DNA of 64,000 nucleotides from Rhodanobacter thiooxydans LCS2 (GCF_000264375.1 NZ_AJXW01000003.1:147916-211915), one strand, 5' to 3'. Shown: positions 35,363 through 44,190, counted from the stretch's first letter. Translations and numbers: made by a program. The notes: a model not told the origin generated them from the sequence alone.

Positions 35363-35503
35363 CGCGCCGCCGCCAGCAGCGAGTCAAACATCGGGGCTAG
35401 TCCGGTTCCATGGGGAAGCGGGCGGCGATGGCTTGCTCCGTATCATCGGGGTGCGAGGCCGTGCGTTGACCATCGTGATACTCAACATCATCCGGAAGCC
35501 GCC

Positions 35504-37189
35504 ATGACTCCCCTGGTTGTCGGTGTCACCAGCCATCGCAACATCCCCGCCGAGGAGATCGAGCCGATCCGGCAGCGCGTGCGGGATTTCCTGACGCAAC
35601 TTCGGCACGAGTTCCCCGCGCTGCCGCTGGTGGTGGTGTCCGCGCTGGCCGAGGGTGGCGACCAGCTGGTCGCGCAGGAGGCGCTCGCCGTCGGCGCACG
35701 GCTGGTGGCGCCGCTGCCGCTGCCGCCGGACCTGTACGTCGAGGACTTCTCCACTGAGGCGGTGCGCGCCAGTTTTCAGCTGTTGTGCCGCCAGGCCGAG
35801 ATCGTGCTGCTGCCGCAGCTGATGGCGCAACCGCGGCAGGCGATCGGCTCGCCGGGCGTGGCGCGCGATCGCCAGTACGCCAAGGCCGGCGTTTACATCG
35901 CCAGCCACTGCCACATCCTGCTGGCGATCTGGGACGGCAAGGTATCGGGCCGGCTCGGCGGCACCGCGCAGATCGTCAACTACCACCTGAGCGGTACCAT
36001 GCCCGGCCTGATCGACCGGCGCCGGGATACACACCACGTGCTTGGCGGTGGTGACGAAAGCCTGCTCTACCACATCGTCTGTTCGCGCGACGGCGCCGAT
36101 GGCGCACCGGCCGCCGGACTGCTGCCGTTGCAGACGTTGTGGCGCACCGCCGAAACGGTGGCAGCCGCCGACAGCCTGCCGGCGGACTTCCGGCTGATGT
36201 TCGCGCGCATGGTCGAGTTCAATGGCGAGTGCGACACGTATGCCGACGAGATCGCGGCATCGGCGCGACCGGCCGACGCGGCGGATGCCACGGCAGACGT
36301 CGACAGCCTGTTTCGCGCCGCCGACTGGCTGGCGCTGCACTTTCAACGGCGCGTGCTGCTGGCGATGCGCCTGACCTACACGCTGGCGGCTCTGATGGGC
36401 ATCGCCTTCACTTTCTACGCCCACCTGCCCGCGCAGGATTTCCTGATCTATCTGTTCCTGCTGCTGTTCGCCAGCGGCGGCGCGGTGGCGATGCTGGCCA
36501 AGCACCGCGGCTGGCATCGCAAGTACCTGGACTACCGCGCGCTGGCGGAGGGTTTGCGGATCCAGTCGTACTGGCAGCGGGCGAACATCGCGGCGAACGC
36601 CGACCACGAGTTCGCCCACGACAACTTCCTGCAGAAGCAGAACATCGAACTGGGCTGGATCCGCAACGTCATGCGCGCCGCCGGCCTGCAGGCGGCGCTC
36701 CGGCCGGTGCAGTCGCCGCCCGCGGCGTTGGCGCAGGTCATTGCGGAGTGGGTTGGCGAATCCGGCAAGTCCGGCCAGCTTCATTACTACGAGCGCAAGA
36801 CCGCCGAGCGCACCGGGCTGCACCATGTCACCGAGGCGGTCGGCTCGATCAGCCTGTGGGGCGGCGTGGCGATCAGCGTGTTCCTGGCGGTGTTCGTGCA
36901 CCGGCTGTCGCACGACACCAAGACCATCCTGGTGCTGGTCATGGCGGTGCTGTCGATCATGGCTGCCGTGCGCGAGGCGTATGCCTACCGCAAGGCCGAC
37001 AAGGAGCTGATCCGGCAGTACCGTTTCATGCAGCGCATCTTCACCAGCGCGCGTGCGGCGCTGGATCGCACGAGCGATCCAGCGCTGCAGCGGCAGATCC
37101 TGCTTTCACTCGGCGACGCCGCGCTCACCGAGCATGCCGAATGGACACTGATGCAGCGCGAGCGGCAGGTCGAGCAGAGCAAGCTCTGA
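35504..37189 (+). CDS. SLOG-like nucleotide-sensor domain fused to four TM helices (SLATT-like effector)
   Basis: 561 residues. Residues 1-165 have the SLOG/LOG Rossmann-like pattern: VVGVTSHRNI (5-14), SALAEGGDQLVAQEAL (46-61), PLPLPPDLYVEDF, YAKAGVYIASHCHILLAIWDG (125-145) and GGTAQIV (152-158). TM hairpins lie near 286-308/312-332 and 450-470/474-496. The C-terminus (ILLSLGDAALTEHAEWTLMQRERQVE) resembles the ends of SLATT/DUF4231 two-TM effectors. SLOG domains bind nucleotides (ThsA of Thoeris is an example), so a TIR-made signal could gate this membrane protein. The family call is by pattern recognition only. Confidence 0.7.
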   Translation: MTPLVVGVTSHRNIPAEEIEPIRQRVRDFLTQLRHEFPALPLVVVSALAEGGDQLVAQEALAVGARLVAPLPLPPDLYVEDFSTEAVRASFQLLCRQAEIVLLPQLMAQPRQAIGSPGVARDRQYAKAGVYIASHCHILLAIWDGKVSGRLGGTAQIVNYHLSGTMPGLIDRRRDTHHVLGGGDESLLYHIVCSRDGADGAPAAGLLPLQTLWRTAETVAAADSLPADFRLMFARMVEFNGECDTYADEIAASARPADAADATADVDSLFRAADWLALHFQRRVLLAMRLTYTLAALMGIAFTFYAHLPAQDFLIYLFLLLFASGGAVAMLAKHRGWHRKYLDYRALAEGLRIQSYWQRANIAANADHEFAHDNFLQKQNIELGWIRNVMRAAGLQAALRPVQSPPAALAQVIAEWVGESGKSGQLHYYERKTAERTGLHHVTEAVGSISLWGGVAISVFLAVFVHRLSHDTKTILVLVMAVLSIMAAVREAYAYRKADKELIRQYRFMQRIFTSARAALDRTSDPALQRQILLSLGDAALTEHAEWTLMQRERQVEQSKL

Positions 37190-37228
37190 TCTTGCGGCTG
37201 GCCGAATGCCGGGAGCCGTGCCGACGCT

Positions 37229-37816
37229 TCAATGAGATGCGCCCAGCTGGTGCGGTGCCGCGGTCTTCGCCACGCGCTGCCATGCGCGCAGGCCGAGCAC
37301 CGCCAGCAGCACGAAGCCGGCGTACAGCACCGAGGTGATCAGCAGGTGCTTGTAGACGTACTCGCCCACGTAGATCACGTCCACCGTGATCCACAGCCAC
37401 CACGAAGCCACGTGCCGCTTCGCCTGCCACCACTGCGCGACCAGGCTGAAGGCGGTCAGCGCCGCGTCCAGCCAGGGCAGCGCGGCATCGGTGCGGTAGT
37501 GCATGAACGCGCCCAGCGCCAGCGCACCGAGGCTGCCGAACGCCAGGTGCGCGATGGCCTGCCGCCGCGGCAGGGCAGCCACTTCCACGCGGCCGTCGCC
37601 GCCCAGGTGCTGCAGCCAGCGCCACCAGCCGTAGCCGATCAGCACCGCGAAGGCCAGCTGCAGCAGCGCATCGGAGTACAGCTTCGCGTGGACGAATACC
37701 CACGCGTAGACCAGCACCGAGACCAGTCCCACCGGCCAGCACCACGGGCGGCGGCGGGTGGTGAGCCAGACGGCCCAGGCACTGACCAGCGCGGCGGCGA
37801 GTTCGACCCAGCTCAT
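37229..37816 (-). CDS. pnuT: PnuC-family permease, probably thiamine-specific (PnuT)
   Basis: 195 residues, seven TM segments. PnuC-family motifs are WVELAAALVSAWAVWLTTRR, YGWWRW and the C-terminal WWLWITVDVIYVGEYVYKHL. It is 9 nt after the TonB-dependent receptor gene, which is preceded by a TPP riboswitch. By the known comparative-genomics rule, such PnuC paralogues are thiamine transporters (PnuT) rather than nicotinamide riboside carriers. Phosphorylation traps the substrate, yet no thiamine pyrophosphokinase gene follows. Specificity is inferred from context. Confidence 0.85.
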   Translation of the reverse strand: MSWVELAAALVSAWAVWLTTRRRPWCWPVGLVSVLVYAWVFVHAKLYSDALLQLAFAVLIGYGWWRWLQHLGGDGRVEVAALPRRQAIAHLAFGSLGALALGAFMHYRTDAALPWLDAALTAFSLVAQWWQAKRHVASWWLWITVDVIYVGEYVYKHLLITSVLYAGFVLLAVLGLRAWQRVAKTAAPHQLGASH

Positions 37817-37825
37817 GGCGATCGC

Positions 37826-40009
37826 TCAGAGCCCCACGGTCAACGAAAGCCGGGCCAGCCGCGGCGCACCCGGGAACAGGTAGCGGTCGCCGCCGGTGCT
37901 GCCGGTGTCGCGCCAGTAGAAGCGGTCGAACACGTTGTCGACGTTCAGCCGCCAGGTCAGCGCATGGTCGTGCCACCGGCTCTCGTAGCGCAGGCCGGCG
38001 TCGAACACGTGGTAGGCCGGCACCTTGACCGTGCCATCGGGCGTGGCGGGATTGCTGCCGGCGTAGCGCCAGCCGCCGAGCAGGCTCAGCTGCGGGGCGA
38101 ACGGCAGGCGGTAATCCAGATAGACGGCCGAACGCAGGCGCGGCACGTTGATGACCTGGTGGCCTTCGTAGGCGGGCGTGCCGGTGTCCTGTGCGCGGGC
38201 GCGGATCAGGTTGATGCTGGCGGTAAGGCGCAGGTCGTCGCTGATGCGGCCCGCAGCGCCGAGTTCCAGCCCGCTGTGCACCTCGCTGCCGCGCTGCACG
38301 AAGGTGAAGCCTTCGGGCGTGCTGTCCGGTTGCGCGAACTGGTAGGCCTGACGGGTGCGGTACAGCGCGGCATTGAGGCTGAGCGCGTCGCTCCAGTCGT
38401 ACTTCACGCCGGCCTCGAGCTGGCGCGACAGCACCGGCGCCAGCGCGGTGCCGCCGTTGGAGGTCCAGTACGGCGCCTGCGCGCCGAGCGACAGGCCCTT
38501 GCTGAAGCTGAGGTAGGTGGTCAGTGGCGCGATGGGCTGCCACATCAGCGCCGTCTGCGGCAGGAACTTGCTCAGCCGGGTGTCGCGCTGAAGCAGCCCG
38601 CTGCCGTCGTAGTCGCGCTCGTGCAGGCGCACGAAGCGGCCGCCGCCGAGCAGTTGCCAGTGCTCGCCCAGGTGCACGCGGTCCAGCGCGAACAGCGAGT
38701 GCTGCCAGCTGGTCAGCGTGCGCGCGGACGGCCCCGGCTGGTTCGGCGAGGGGGCGAAGTAGGGCGGGTTGGCGTTGTCGATGTTGGCCGTGCCCACATA
38801 GTCGTAGACGTACGGCCGCTGGTCCAGGGTGCGGCGGAACGCGCTGGCGCCAAGGCTGATTTCGTGGCCGATGGCGCCGGTGTCGAAGCTGCCCTTGAGC
38901 ACGGCGCGCACCTCGTCGTTGACGCGGGTGTCGCCGGGGCTGCGGAAATCGTAGACGTCGTAGTCGCCGTTCGGCGCGAAGAAATAGCCCGGCGTGGCGC
39001 TGCTGGCGCAGGCCGGTGAATAGAAGCAGCCGTAGGCGAAGGCGACGTTGTCGTTGATCCGGCTGCGGCTGTGGCCGGCCGAGAGCTGCATGCTCCACGC
39101 GTCGCCGAAGCGGTGATCGAGGCGCGCGGTGGTGTTGCTGGCCGCGATGCCCACCGGCTGCTGCCACGGCTCGAAGCCGAGCATGCGGGTACGGCTCGGG
39201 TGCGGCGGCAGCGTCGTGCCGCCCAGCAGCTGGTAGCCGGAGACCGAGCGCTGGCTGCTGGTCTGGTAGTCGGTGTCCAGTTGCAGGGTGGTGTCCGCGC
39301 TGATCTTCCAGTCCGCCGCCAGCGAGAGGAAGTTGCGCCGGCCGTCGGCGTGTTCGACCCAGGAATGCATGCCCTCGTGCGCGGCGTTCACCCGCACGCC
39401 GAAGCTGGGTGACAGCCAGCCGCCGACATCCACCGCGACGTAGCGCGAGCCGTGCGAATCGGTGCCGACGTTGGCGCTGCGCACCTCGGCGGGGCGCTTG
39501 CTGACGTAGTTGACCAGGCCGCCCGGCGCGACCACGCCCGCTTCGAGCCCGCCCAGGCCCTTGAGGATTTCCACCCGCTGCTTGTCCTCCAGCGGCGTCA
39601 GTTGCTCGCCGGTGATGGTCATGTCGTTCAGCCGGTAGCCGGTGGCCAGGTCCAGCGTGAAGCCGCGGATGGCGATGTCCTGGTAGTAGCCGACCGGCGC
39701 GTAGTTGTCGCCGAGCGCCGCGTCGGAGCGGGCCAGCTCGCTCAGCGTGCGCGGCTGGCGGTCGTCGATCTGGTCGCGGGTGATCACGCTGATCGCAGCC
39801 GGCGTGTCGTGCAGCGGGGCGCTGCCGAAGCTGCCGAAGGTGTCGATCTGCGAGCTGTCGGCGTGGTAGCCCTTGGCGCGGTCGGCTTCCACATGCACCG
39901 GCGCCAGCTGCGTCGTTTGCGGTTTGTCGGTGCTGTCGTCGGCGTGGGCGGGCGCGACGGCCGCGAGCAGGGCGAGCAGCAGGGGAGTGCGGGAAAGAGG
40001 CATGGTCAT
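37826..40009 (-). CDS. TonB-dependent outer membrane receptor under TPP riboswitch control (putative thiamine receptor)
   Basis: 727 residues. The signal peptide ends PAHADD. The plug domain (about 45-170) includes DTPAAISVITRDQIDDRQ and IRGFTLDLATGYRLNDM. A 22-strand barrel follows with TonB-dependent receptor end LFPGAPRLARLSLTVGL. It would usually be annotated as a siderophore receptor. The riboswitch immediately upstream and the PnuC-family gene downstream argue for thiamine or a derivative. Two start ATGs 6 nt apart are possible (40009, 40003), and neither has a strong ribosome site. Confidence 0.85.
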   Translation of the reverse strand: MTMPLSRTPLLLALLAAVAPAHADDSTDKPQTTQLAPVHVEADRAKGYHADSSQIDTFGSFGSAPLHDTPAAISVITRDQIDDRQPRTLSELARSDAALGDNYAPVGYYQDIAIRGFTLDLATGYRLNDMTITGEQLTPLEDKQRVEILKGLGGLEAGVVAPGGLVNYVSKRPAEVRSANVGTDSHGSRYVAVDVGGWLSPSFGVRVNAAHEGMHSWVEHADGRRNFLSLAADWKISADTTLQLDTDYQTSSQRSVSGYQLLGGTTLPPHPSRTRMLGFEPWQQPVGIAASNTTARLDHRFGDAWSMQLSAGHSRSRINDNVAFAYGCFYSPACASSATPGYFFAPNGDYDVYDFRSPGDTRVNDEVRAVLKGSFDTGAIGHEISLGASAFRRTLDQRPYVYDYVGTANIDNANPPYFAPSPNQPGPSARTLTSWQHSLFALDRVHLGEHWQLLGGGRFVRLHERDYDGSGLLQRDTRLSKFLPQTALMWQPIAPLTTYLSFSKGLSLGAQAPYWTSNGGTALAPVLSRQLEAGVKYDWSDALSLNAALYRTRQAYQFAQPDSTPEGFTFVQRGSEVHSGLELGAAGRISDDLRLTASINLIRARAQDTGTPAYEGHQVINVPRLRSAVYLDYRLPFAPQLSLLGGWRYAGSNPATPDGTVKVPAYHVFDAGLRYESRWHDHALTWRLNVDNVFDRFYWRDTGSTGGDRYLFPGAPRLARLSLTVGL

Positions 40010-40078
40010 CGTCGTCGTCGGTGGAGTACGGACGAAGCGACGGCGACCCGGCTGTCGCGAGGACGTGCCGGATCTGCA

Positions 40079-40155
40079 AGCTCCCTACGCCGGTACTAAC
40101 CGGGTCAGGTTCCAAGGGACTCTCTCAGCCCGGCTTTTGCCGGGCACCCCCGCTT
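40079..40155 (-). promoter_or_regulatory. TPP riboswitch (THI-box)
   Basis: Read on the minus strand it shows the hallmarks in order: GGGGGTGCC, a GCCGGGC stem, GCTGAGA, CCCTTGGAACCTGA, then CGGTTAGTACCGGCGTAGGGAG. It sits 70-146 nt before the TonB receptor start and just after the APH-like gene. TPP binding should switch off the receptor and permease. No terminator is seen between it and the ATG, so translational control is likely. Confidence 0.95.
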
Positions 40156-40193
40156 CAAGAACGTCTATTGAACCACGAATCGGCGCGGCGTGG

Positions 40194-41324
40194 TCAGCCG
40201 GCGGCGCGGATGGCCTGCAGCAAGGCCTGCCCGGCCGGCGTGCGGAACCACGCCGCGTGGCCGCGCAGGAAGGTGTCGTAAGCCACGTCGGCGTTCGCGC
40301 GCGAGTGCGTGATGGCGTGGAAATATTCGACCTCGGACAGCGCGAAATCCACATGCACCAGCGGCAGCAGGTCGGCCAGCAGGTGCAGGTCGGCCGCGTC
40401 CAGCGGGCGTTGCCGGCGGTAGCCCTCGATCAGCGCACGGGCGATGTCGGGATGGGCGGCGTCGGCGTCGAGCGCGAGCCAGGCGATCGCGTTGCGTTCG
40501 ATGGCGGTGGCCAGATCGAACAGGGCGACGTTGGCGGCGGCGAGGCCGAAGTCGAGCACGGCGCTGATCCGTGCGTCGCTGCCGCCGTCGCTCCAGCACA
40601 GGTTGGAGACGTGCCAGTCGCCATGCGTCCACAGCCGCGGTTGCTGCGCCAGCCGTGGCTGCGCGGCGGCATGCCACGGGCCGAGCAGTTCGGTGAGCTC
40701 GTGCGGCCAGTCGCGATCGCGCAGGTAGTCGGCCAGGCCGGGCCGGTGCGGCAGTTGCGCACGCAGCGCGGCGGCCGGGTCGGGCGCGGCGATCAACTCG
40801 CTGCGCGCGACCAGGATGTGGGTATCGCGCTGCGGCGCGCGGTAGTCGGCGGCGGCGTCGTGCAGTGCGGCCAGCATATGGCCGGCGCGGCGGGCGTGGT
40901 CGAGGTTCGGCAGCGGTTCCCACGAGATCGCCTCGCGGTACAGGTCGACGCCGGCGGCGCGTTCGTGCACTTCGTAGACCCACTCGCCGAGCGCCGCCAC
41001 GGTCTGTCCATGCTCATTGCGCAGCACGGCCGGTATCGGCATGCCGCGGTCGCGCAGGTGGGCGATGAAGCGGTGTTCCCCGGCGAGTGTGGCGACCGAA
41101 CGCACGCGGCGGTGGTGGCGCTTGACGAACACGGTGGCGTGCGGCGTCTGGGCCAGGCACGCCGCCGACAGCGGGCGCGGGCTGTGCCAGTCGATGCGAA
41201 TCGGCGCGCCGAGCGCAGGATAGCCGCGCAGCAGCGTCGCGACCTCGCCGGCGGTCAGCGGCGGCCAGTCCGGCGGCGTGTGGTCGCCGGCCAGCCCGTG
41301 GGCGAGATGGAGCGGGTCGTTCAT
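40194..41324 (-). CDS. APH/choline-kinase-fold small-molecule kinase
   Basis: 376 residues. It has a bilobal kinase-like fold. The N-lobe Lys is in HATVFVKRHHRR. The catalytic loop HGDWHVSNLCW (Brenner motif, about residue 230) precedes metal-binding DFGLA (about 258). The family includes homoserine kinase type II, thiamine kinase ThiK, stress kinase SrkA and antibiotic kinases. It lies directly upstream of the TPP riboswitch on the same strand, though not under it. A thiamine-related role is possible but unproven. No clear ribosome site is seen at ATG 41324. Confidence 0.72.
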   Translation of the reverse strand: MNDPLHLAHGLAGDHTPPDWPPLTAGEVATLLRGYPALGAPIRIDWHSPRPLSAACLAQTPHATVFVKRHHRRVRSVATLAGEHRFIAHLRDRGMPIPAVLRNEHGQTVAALGEWVYEVHERAAGVDLYREAISWEPLPNLDHARRAGHMLAALHDAAADYRAPQRDTHILVARSELIAAPDPAAALRAQLPHRPGLADYLRDRDWPHELTELLGPWHAAAQPRLAQQPRLWTHGDWHVSNLCWSDGGSDARISAVLDFGLAAANVALFDLATAIERNAIAWLALDADAAHPDIARALIEGYRRQRPLDAADLHLLADLLPLVHVDFALSEVEYFHAITHSRANADVAYDTFLRGHAAWFRTPAGQALLQAIRAAG

Positions 41325-41445
41325 GGGGAGGTCGAAGTCTCCGCGGGCGGGCAGGTCGTGGATTATCCCCGAAAGCGTCGGGCCACCGCTCCGGCCGCCC
41401 TCGGCCCAGCACGCGCGATCCCTATAATGGCCAGCTTTCGCCGCG

Positions 41446-42360
41446 GTGTTCCACCTGATGAGCGCGATGTTGCTGCTGTTCGCCTGCCTGATCCTCGGTG
41501 CCCTGGTGGCGCGCTACGCGCGGCCGCCGGCGGGGATCGTGCCGGGCATCAACTGGTGGGTGCTCAACGTGGCGCTGCCGGCGCTGGTGCTGGAGCTGAT
41601 CCCGAAGGTGAAGTTCGACCCGCAGCTGTGGTTTCCGGTGGCGGCCATGTGGCTCACCTTCGGCGGCGCGTGGCTGCTGTTCGGCCTGCTCGGCCCGCGC
41701 CTGGGCTGGTCGCGGCAGCGCACCGGCGCGCTGATCCTGGTGTGCGGGCTGGGCAATACGGCGTACATGGGCTACCCGATGATCGAGGCGCTGCACGGCA
41801 AGGCGGGCCTGGCGCTGGCGGTGGTGGCCGACCAGATCGGCGCGTTTCCGGTGCTGGCGTCGGCCGGCATCGTGGTGGCTTCGGTGTATTCGGGGCGCAG
41901 CCTGCAACTGCGCCCGATCGTCCGTCGCATCGTCACCTTTCCGGCGTTCATCGCGCTGGTGGTCGGCATCGTCGCCGGCCTGCGGGGTGGCTGGCCCGAG
42001 CTGCTGGATGGCGTGTTCGCGCCGGTCGGTGCCACGCTGACGCCGCTGGCCTTGTTCTCGGTCGGCCTGCAGTTCCGCTTTCATCCCGGCCAGCGCCAGC
42101 TCGGCGCGGCCAGCTGGGGGCTGGGCTGGAAATTGCTGCTGGCGCCGCTGTTGTGCTGGGCGGTGGGCACCGCCGCCGGTGTCGACGGACTGGTGCTGAC
42201 CGTCGGCGTGCTGCAGGCGGCGATGGCACCGATGGTGTCGGCCACCATCCTGGCCGATGAGTACGGCCTGGAGCCGGCGCTGGCCAATACCGTGCTGGGT
42301 GCCGGCATCGTGCTGTCGCTGCTGACCGTCCCGCTGGGCAACTGGCTTCTGGGCGGGTAG
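41446..42360 (+). CDS. AEC (auxin efflux carrier-like) transporter
   Basis: 304 residues from GTG 41446 (ATG 41458 is an alternative), about ten TM segments in two five-helix repeats. The crossover motifs are GLGNTAYMGYPMIEAL and GVLQAAMAPMVSATILADEYG, the latter with the family's conserved polar break. Members move organic anions or auxin-like compounds, and the substrate is unknown. It is divergent from the APH-fold kinase gene. Confidence 0.85.
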   Translation: MFHLMSAMLLLFACLILGALVARYARPPAGIVPGINWWVLNVALPALVLELIPKVKFDPQLWFPVAAMWLTFGGAWLLFGLLGPRLGWSRQRTGALILVCGLGNTAYMGYPMIEALHGKAGLALAVVADQIGAFPVLASAGIVVASVYSGRSLQLRPIVRRIVTFPAFIALVVGIVAGLRGGWPELLDGVFAPVGATLTPLALFSVGLQFRFHPGQRQLGAASWGLGWKLLLAPLLCWAVGTAAGVDGLVLTVGVLQAAMAPMVSATILADEYGLEPALANTVLGAGIVLSLLTVPLGNWLLGG

Positions 42361-42431
42361 TGCTCCCTTGCGTCCGGCCCGCGCTGCCCCGAGACTAGCG
42401 CGCAGTCTCATGGGCTGGGGGAGCTCGTGCC

Positions 42432-43016
42432 ATGGCAGGTTTCGATCTGATCAAGCGCATGTTCGGCGATCACGGCGAGCGCCGCGCGGCGCCGCGCAGC
42501 GGCGAGCCGAAGGAAGCCTGCATCCTGGTGGTGGACGACTCGCCGACCATCCGCGCGGTGCTCGGCAAGATGCTGGCGCAGAACCGCCACATGGTGCTGA
42601 AGGCGGCGGACGGCGAAAGCGCGCTGGAGCTTGCCCGCGCGGAACGCCCCGACCTGATCTTCCTCGACATCGTGATGCCGGGCATGAGCGGCTTCGCGGT
42701 GTTGCGCGCGTTGCGCCATGATTTGGAGACCCGCGATATTCCGATCGTGATGATCAGCGGCAACCTGCAGGCGACCGAGCAGTTCTACGTGCAGCGTTTC
42801 GGCGCCGACGATTTCATGAAAAAGCCGTTCGGCCGCAGCGAGGTGTTCGCGCGCATCGACAGCCTCACCCGCAGCGGGCGTCTGGTGGTGCGCCAGCGGG
42901 CGGAGGCGGAAAGGCTGCCGGCCGAGCCCGAGCCGAACGCGGCCGAGCATGACGCCATTCCGGACATCGCGATGCCGGATCCGCGCGACATGCTGCCGCC
43001 CGACGGGCAGGCCTGA
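42432..43016 (+). CDS. Single-domain response regulator with C-terminal tail, copy A
   Basis: 194 residues. The receiver domain is at about 30-145: VVDDSPTI (acidic pocket), phospho-Asp in LIFLDIVMPG, Thr/Ser in VMISGN, and Lys in FMKKPFG. The N-terminus (MAGFDLIKRMFGD) and the tail (ending DIAMPDPRD) are shared with copy B at 43539. There is no output domain, so it probably signals by protein contact, like PilG/PilH. It is next to hslR by 30 nt. No histidine kinase is near. Confidence 0.9.
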   Translation: MAGFDLIKRMFGDHGERRAAPRSGEPKEACILVVDDSPTIRAVLGKMLAQNRHMVLKAADGESALELARAERPDLIFLDIVMPGMSGFAVLRALRHDLETRDIPIVMISGNLQATEQFYVQRFGADDFMKKPFGRSEVFARIDSLTRSGRLVVRQRAEAERLPAEPEPNAAEHDAIPDIAMPDPRDMLPPDGQA

Positions 43017-43046
43017 GCCGCCCCCGATCGCGCGATAATCCGCGCG

Positions 43047-43445
43047 ATGAGCAAGCCGCCCGACCCACCGATGACCGACCTGCGCGCGGACGTGTGGCTG
43101 TGGGCCGCGCGCTTCTTCAAGACGCGCAGCCTCGCCAAGCAGGCGATCGACGGCGGCCGCATCGACGTCAACGGCGCTGGCTGCAAGCCGGCGAAAAGTT
43201 TGCGCGCGGGCGACCGGCTGAAGATCGGCCGTGGCGAGGAACGGCTGGAAGTCGAGGTCGTCGCGCTGTCCGATCGACGCGCTCCGGCCGCCGTGGCGCA
43301 GGCGCTGTATGTCGAGACAGCGGCCAGTCGCGCGGCGCGCGAGCTGGCGCGTGAGCAGCAGCGCCTGGTCGGTCCCAGCGGCCCGCCGAAGCGCCCGGAC
43401 AAGCAGGCGCGGCGCGAACTGCGACGGCTTCGAGATACCCGCTGA
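43047..43445 (+). CDS. hslR: Hsp15-like S4-domain RNA-binding protein
   Basis: 132 residues. The S4 domain (about 9-70) includes RADVWLWAARFFKTRSLAKQAIDGGRI and VNG....KPAKSLRAGDRL. The C-terminal extension is basic (RRELRRLRDTR). It recycles stalled 50S subunits carrying peptidyl-tRNA after heat shock. ATG 43047 or 43071 could be used. The S4 domain starts after both. It is sandwiched between two paralogous receiver genes. Confidence 0.9.
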   Translation: MSKPPDPPMTDLRADVWLWAARFFKTRSLAKQAIDGGRIDVNGAGCKPAKSLRAGDRLKIGRGEERLEVEVVALSDRRAPAAVAQALYVETAASRAARELAREQQRLVGPSGPPKRPDKQARRELRRLRDTR

Positions 43446-43538
43446 GCAGTGCATCGCAGAACGCCGCCCGGATCTGCGGGAATATCCATGTCAATCCAAA
43501 GGGTTGGCGCCGCCAACCGGTACGGGCGGAGGACTCGC

Positions 43539-44180
43539 ATGGACGGACATGCACTGATGAACGGTCTCGGCTTCTTCAAGCGCCTGCTGGGCAACCAGAC
43601 CGCCGATGGGCACCGTGTCGAGCCGCAGGCCGCGCTGGGTGCGCGCATGCTGGTGGTGGACGACTCGCCCACGATCTGCGCGGTGCTCGGCAAGATGCTG
43701 CACCAGGACGGCTACGCCGTGCTCAAGGCCACCGGTGGCGCGGAGGCCATCGAGCTGGCCCGCCGCGAGCGACCGGCGCTGATCTTCCTCGACGTGGTGA
43801 TGCCCGGCACGAACGGCTTCGCGGTGCTGCGCACGCTGCGCCACGACCCGCTGACCCGCGACATCCCGATCGTGATGATCAGCGGCAATCCGCAGGCGAC
43901 CGAGCAGTTCTACCTGCAACGCTTCGGTGCCGACGATTTCATGCAAAAGCCCTTTGGCCGCGACGAGGTCTACCTGCGCATCGGCCAGCTGGTGCGGTCC
44001 GGACGTCTGGACGGCCGCCTGCCCACGGCGCCGGCTGCTGCCGAGGCGTTGCCGGCACTGGCGGAGGAACTGTCGGCCGATGAACTGGCCGACATTCCCG
44101 ATATCGCAATGCCCGACGCGGAGGCCGCCCCGCGCCGGGTCGGCACGGCCCTGCTGCGGGTGGTGCCCGGCATCGGCTGA
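43539..44180 (+). CDS. Single-domain response regulator with C-terminal tail, copy B
   Basis: 213 residues. GGAGG lies 6 nt before ATG 43539, which decides the start. The receiver domain closely follows copy A (LVVDDSPTI, LIFLDVVMPG, IVMISGN, FMQKPFG). The N-terminal MNGLGFFKRLLGN and the tail with DIPDIAMPDAE also match A, so the two are tandem duplicates. The switch Lys of FMKK is QK here, but the conserved Lys remains. Output partner unknown. Confidence 0.9.
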   Translation: MDGHALMNGLGFFKRLLGNQTADGHRVEPQAALGARMLVVDDSPTICAVLGKMLHQDGYAVLKATGGAEAIELARRERPALIFLDVVMPGTNGFAVLRTLRHDPLTRDIPIVMISGNPQATEQFYLQRFGADDFMQKPFGRDEVYLRIGQLVRSGRLDGRLPTAPAAAEALPALAEELSADELADIPDIAMPDAEAAPRRVGTALLRVVPGIG

Positions 44181-44190
44181 GCGCGCCGAC

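Noticed and set aside
37125..40115. 996-codon open frame overlapping the TonB receptor, pnuT and the riboswitch
   Set aside because: It runs through two real genes in another frame, and its residues are Arg/Ala/Pro-biased nonsense.
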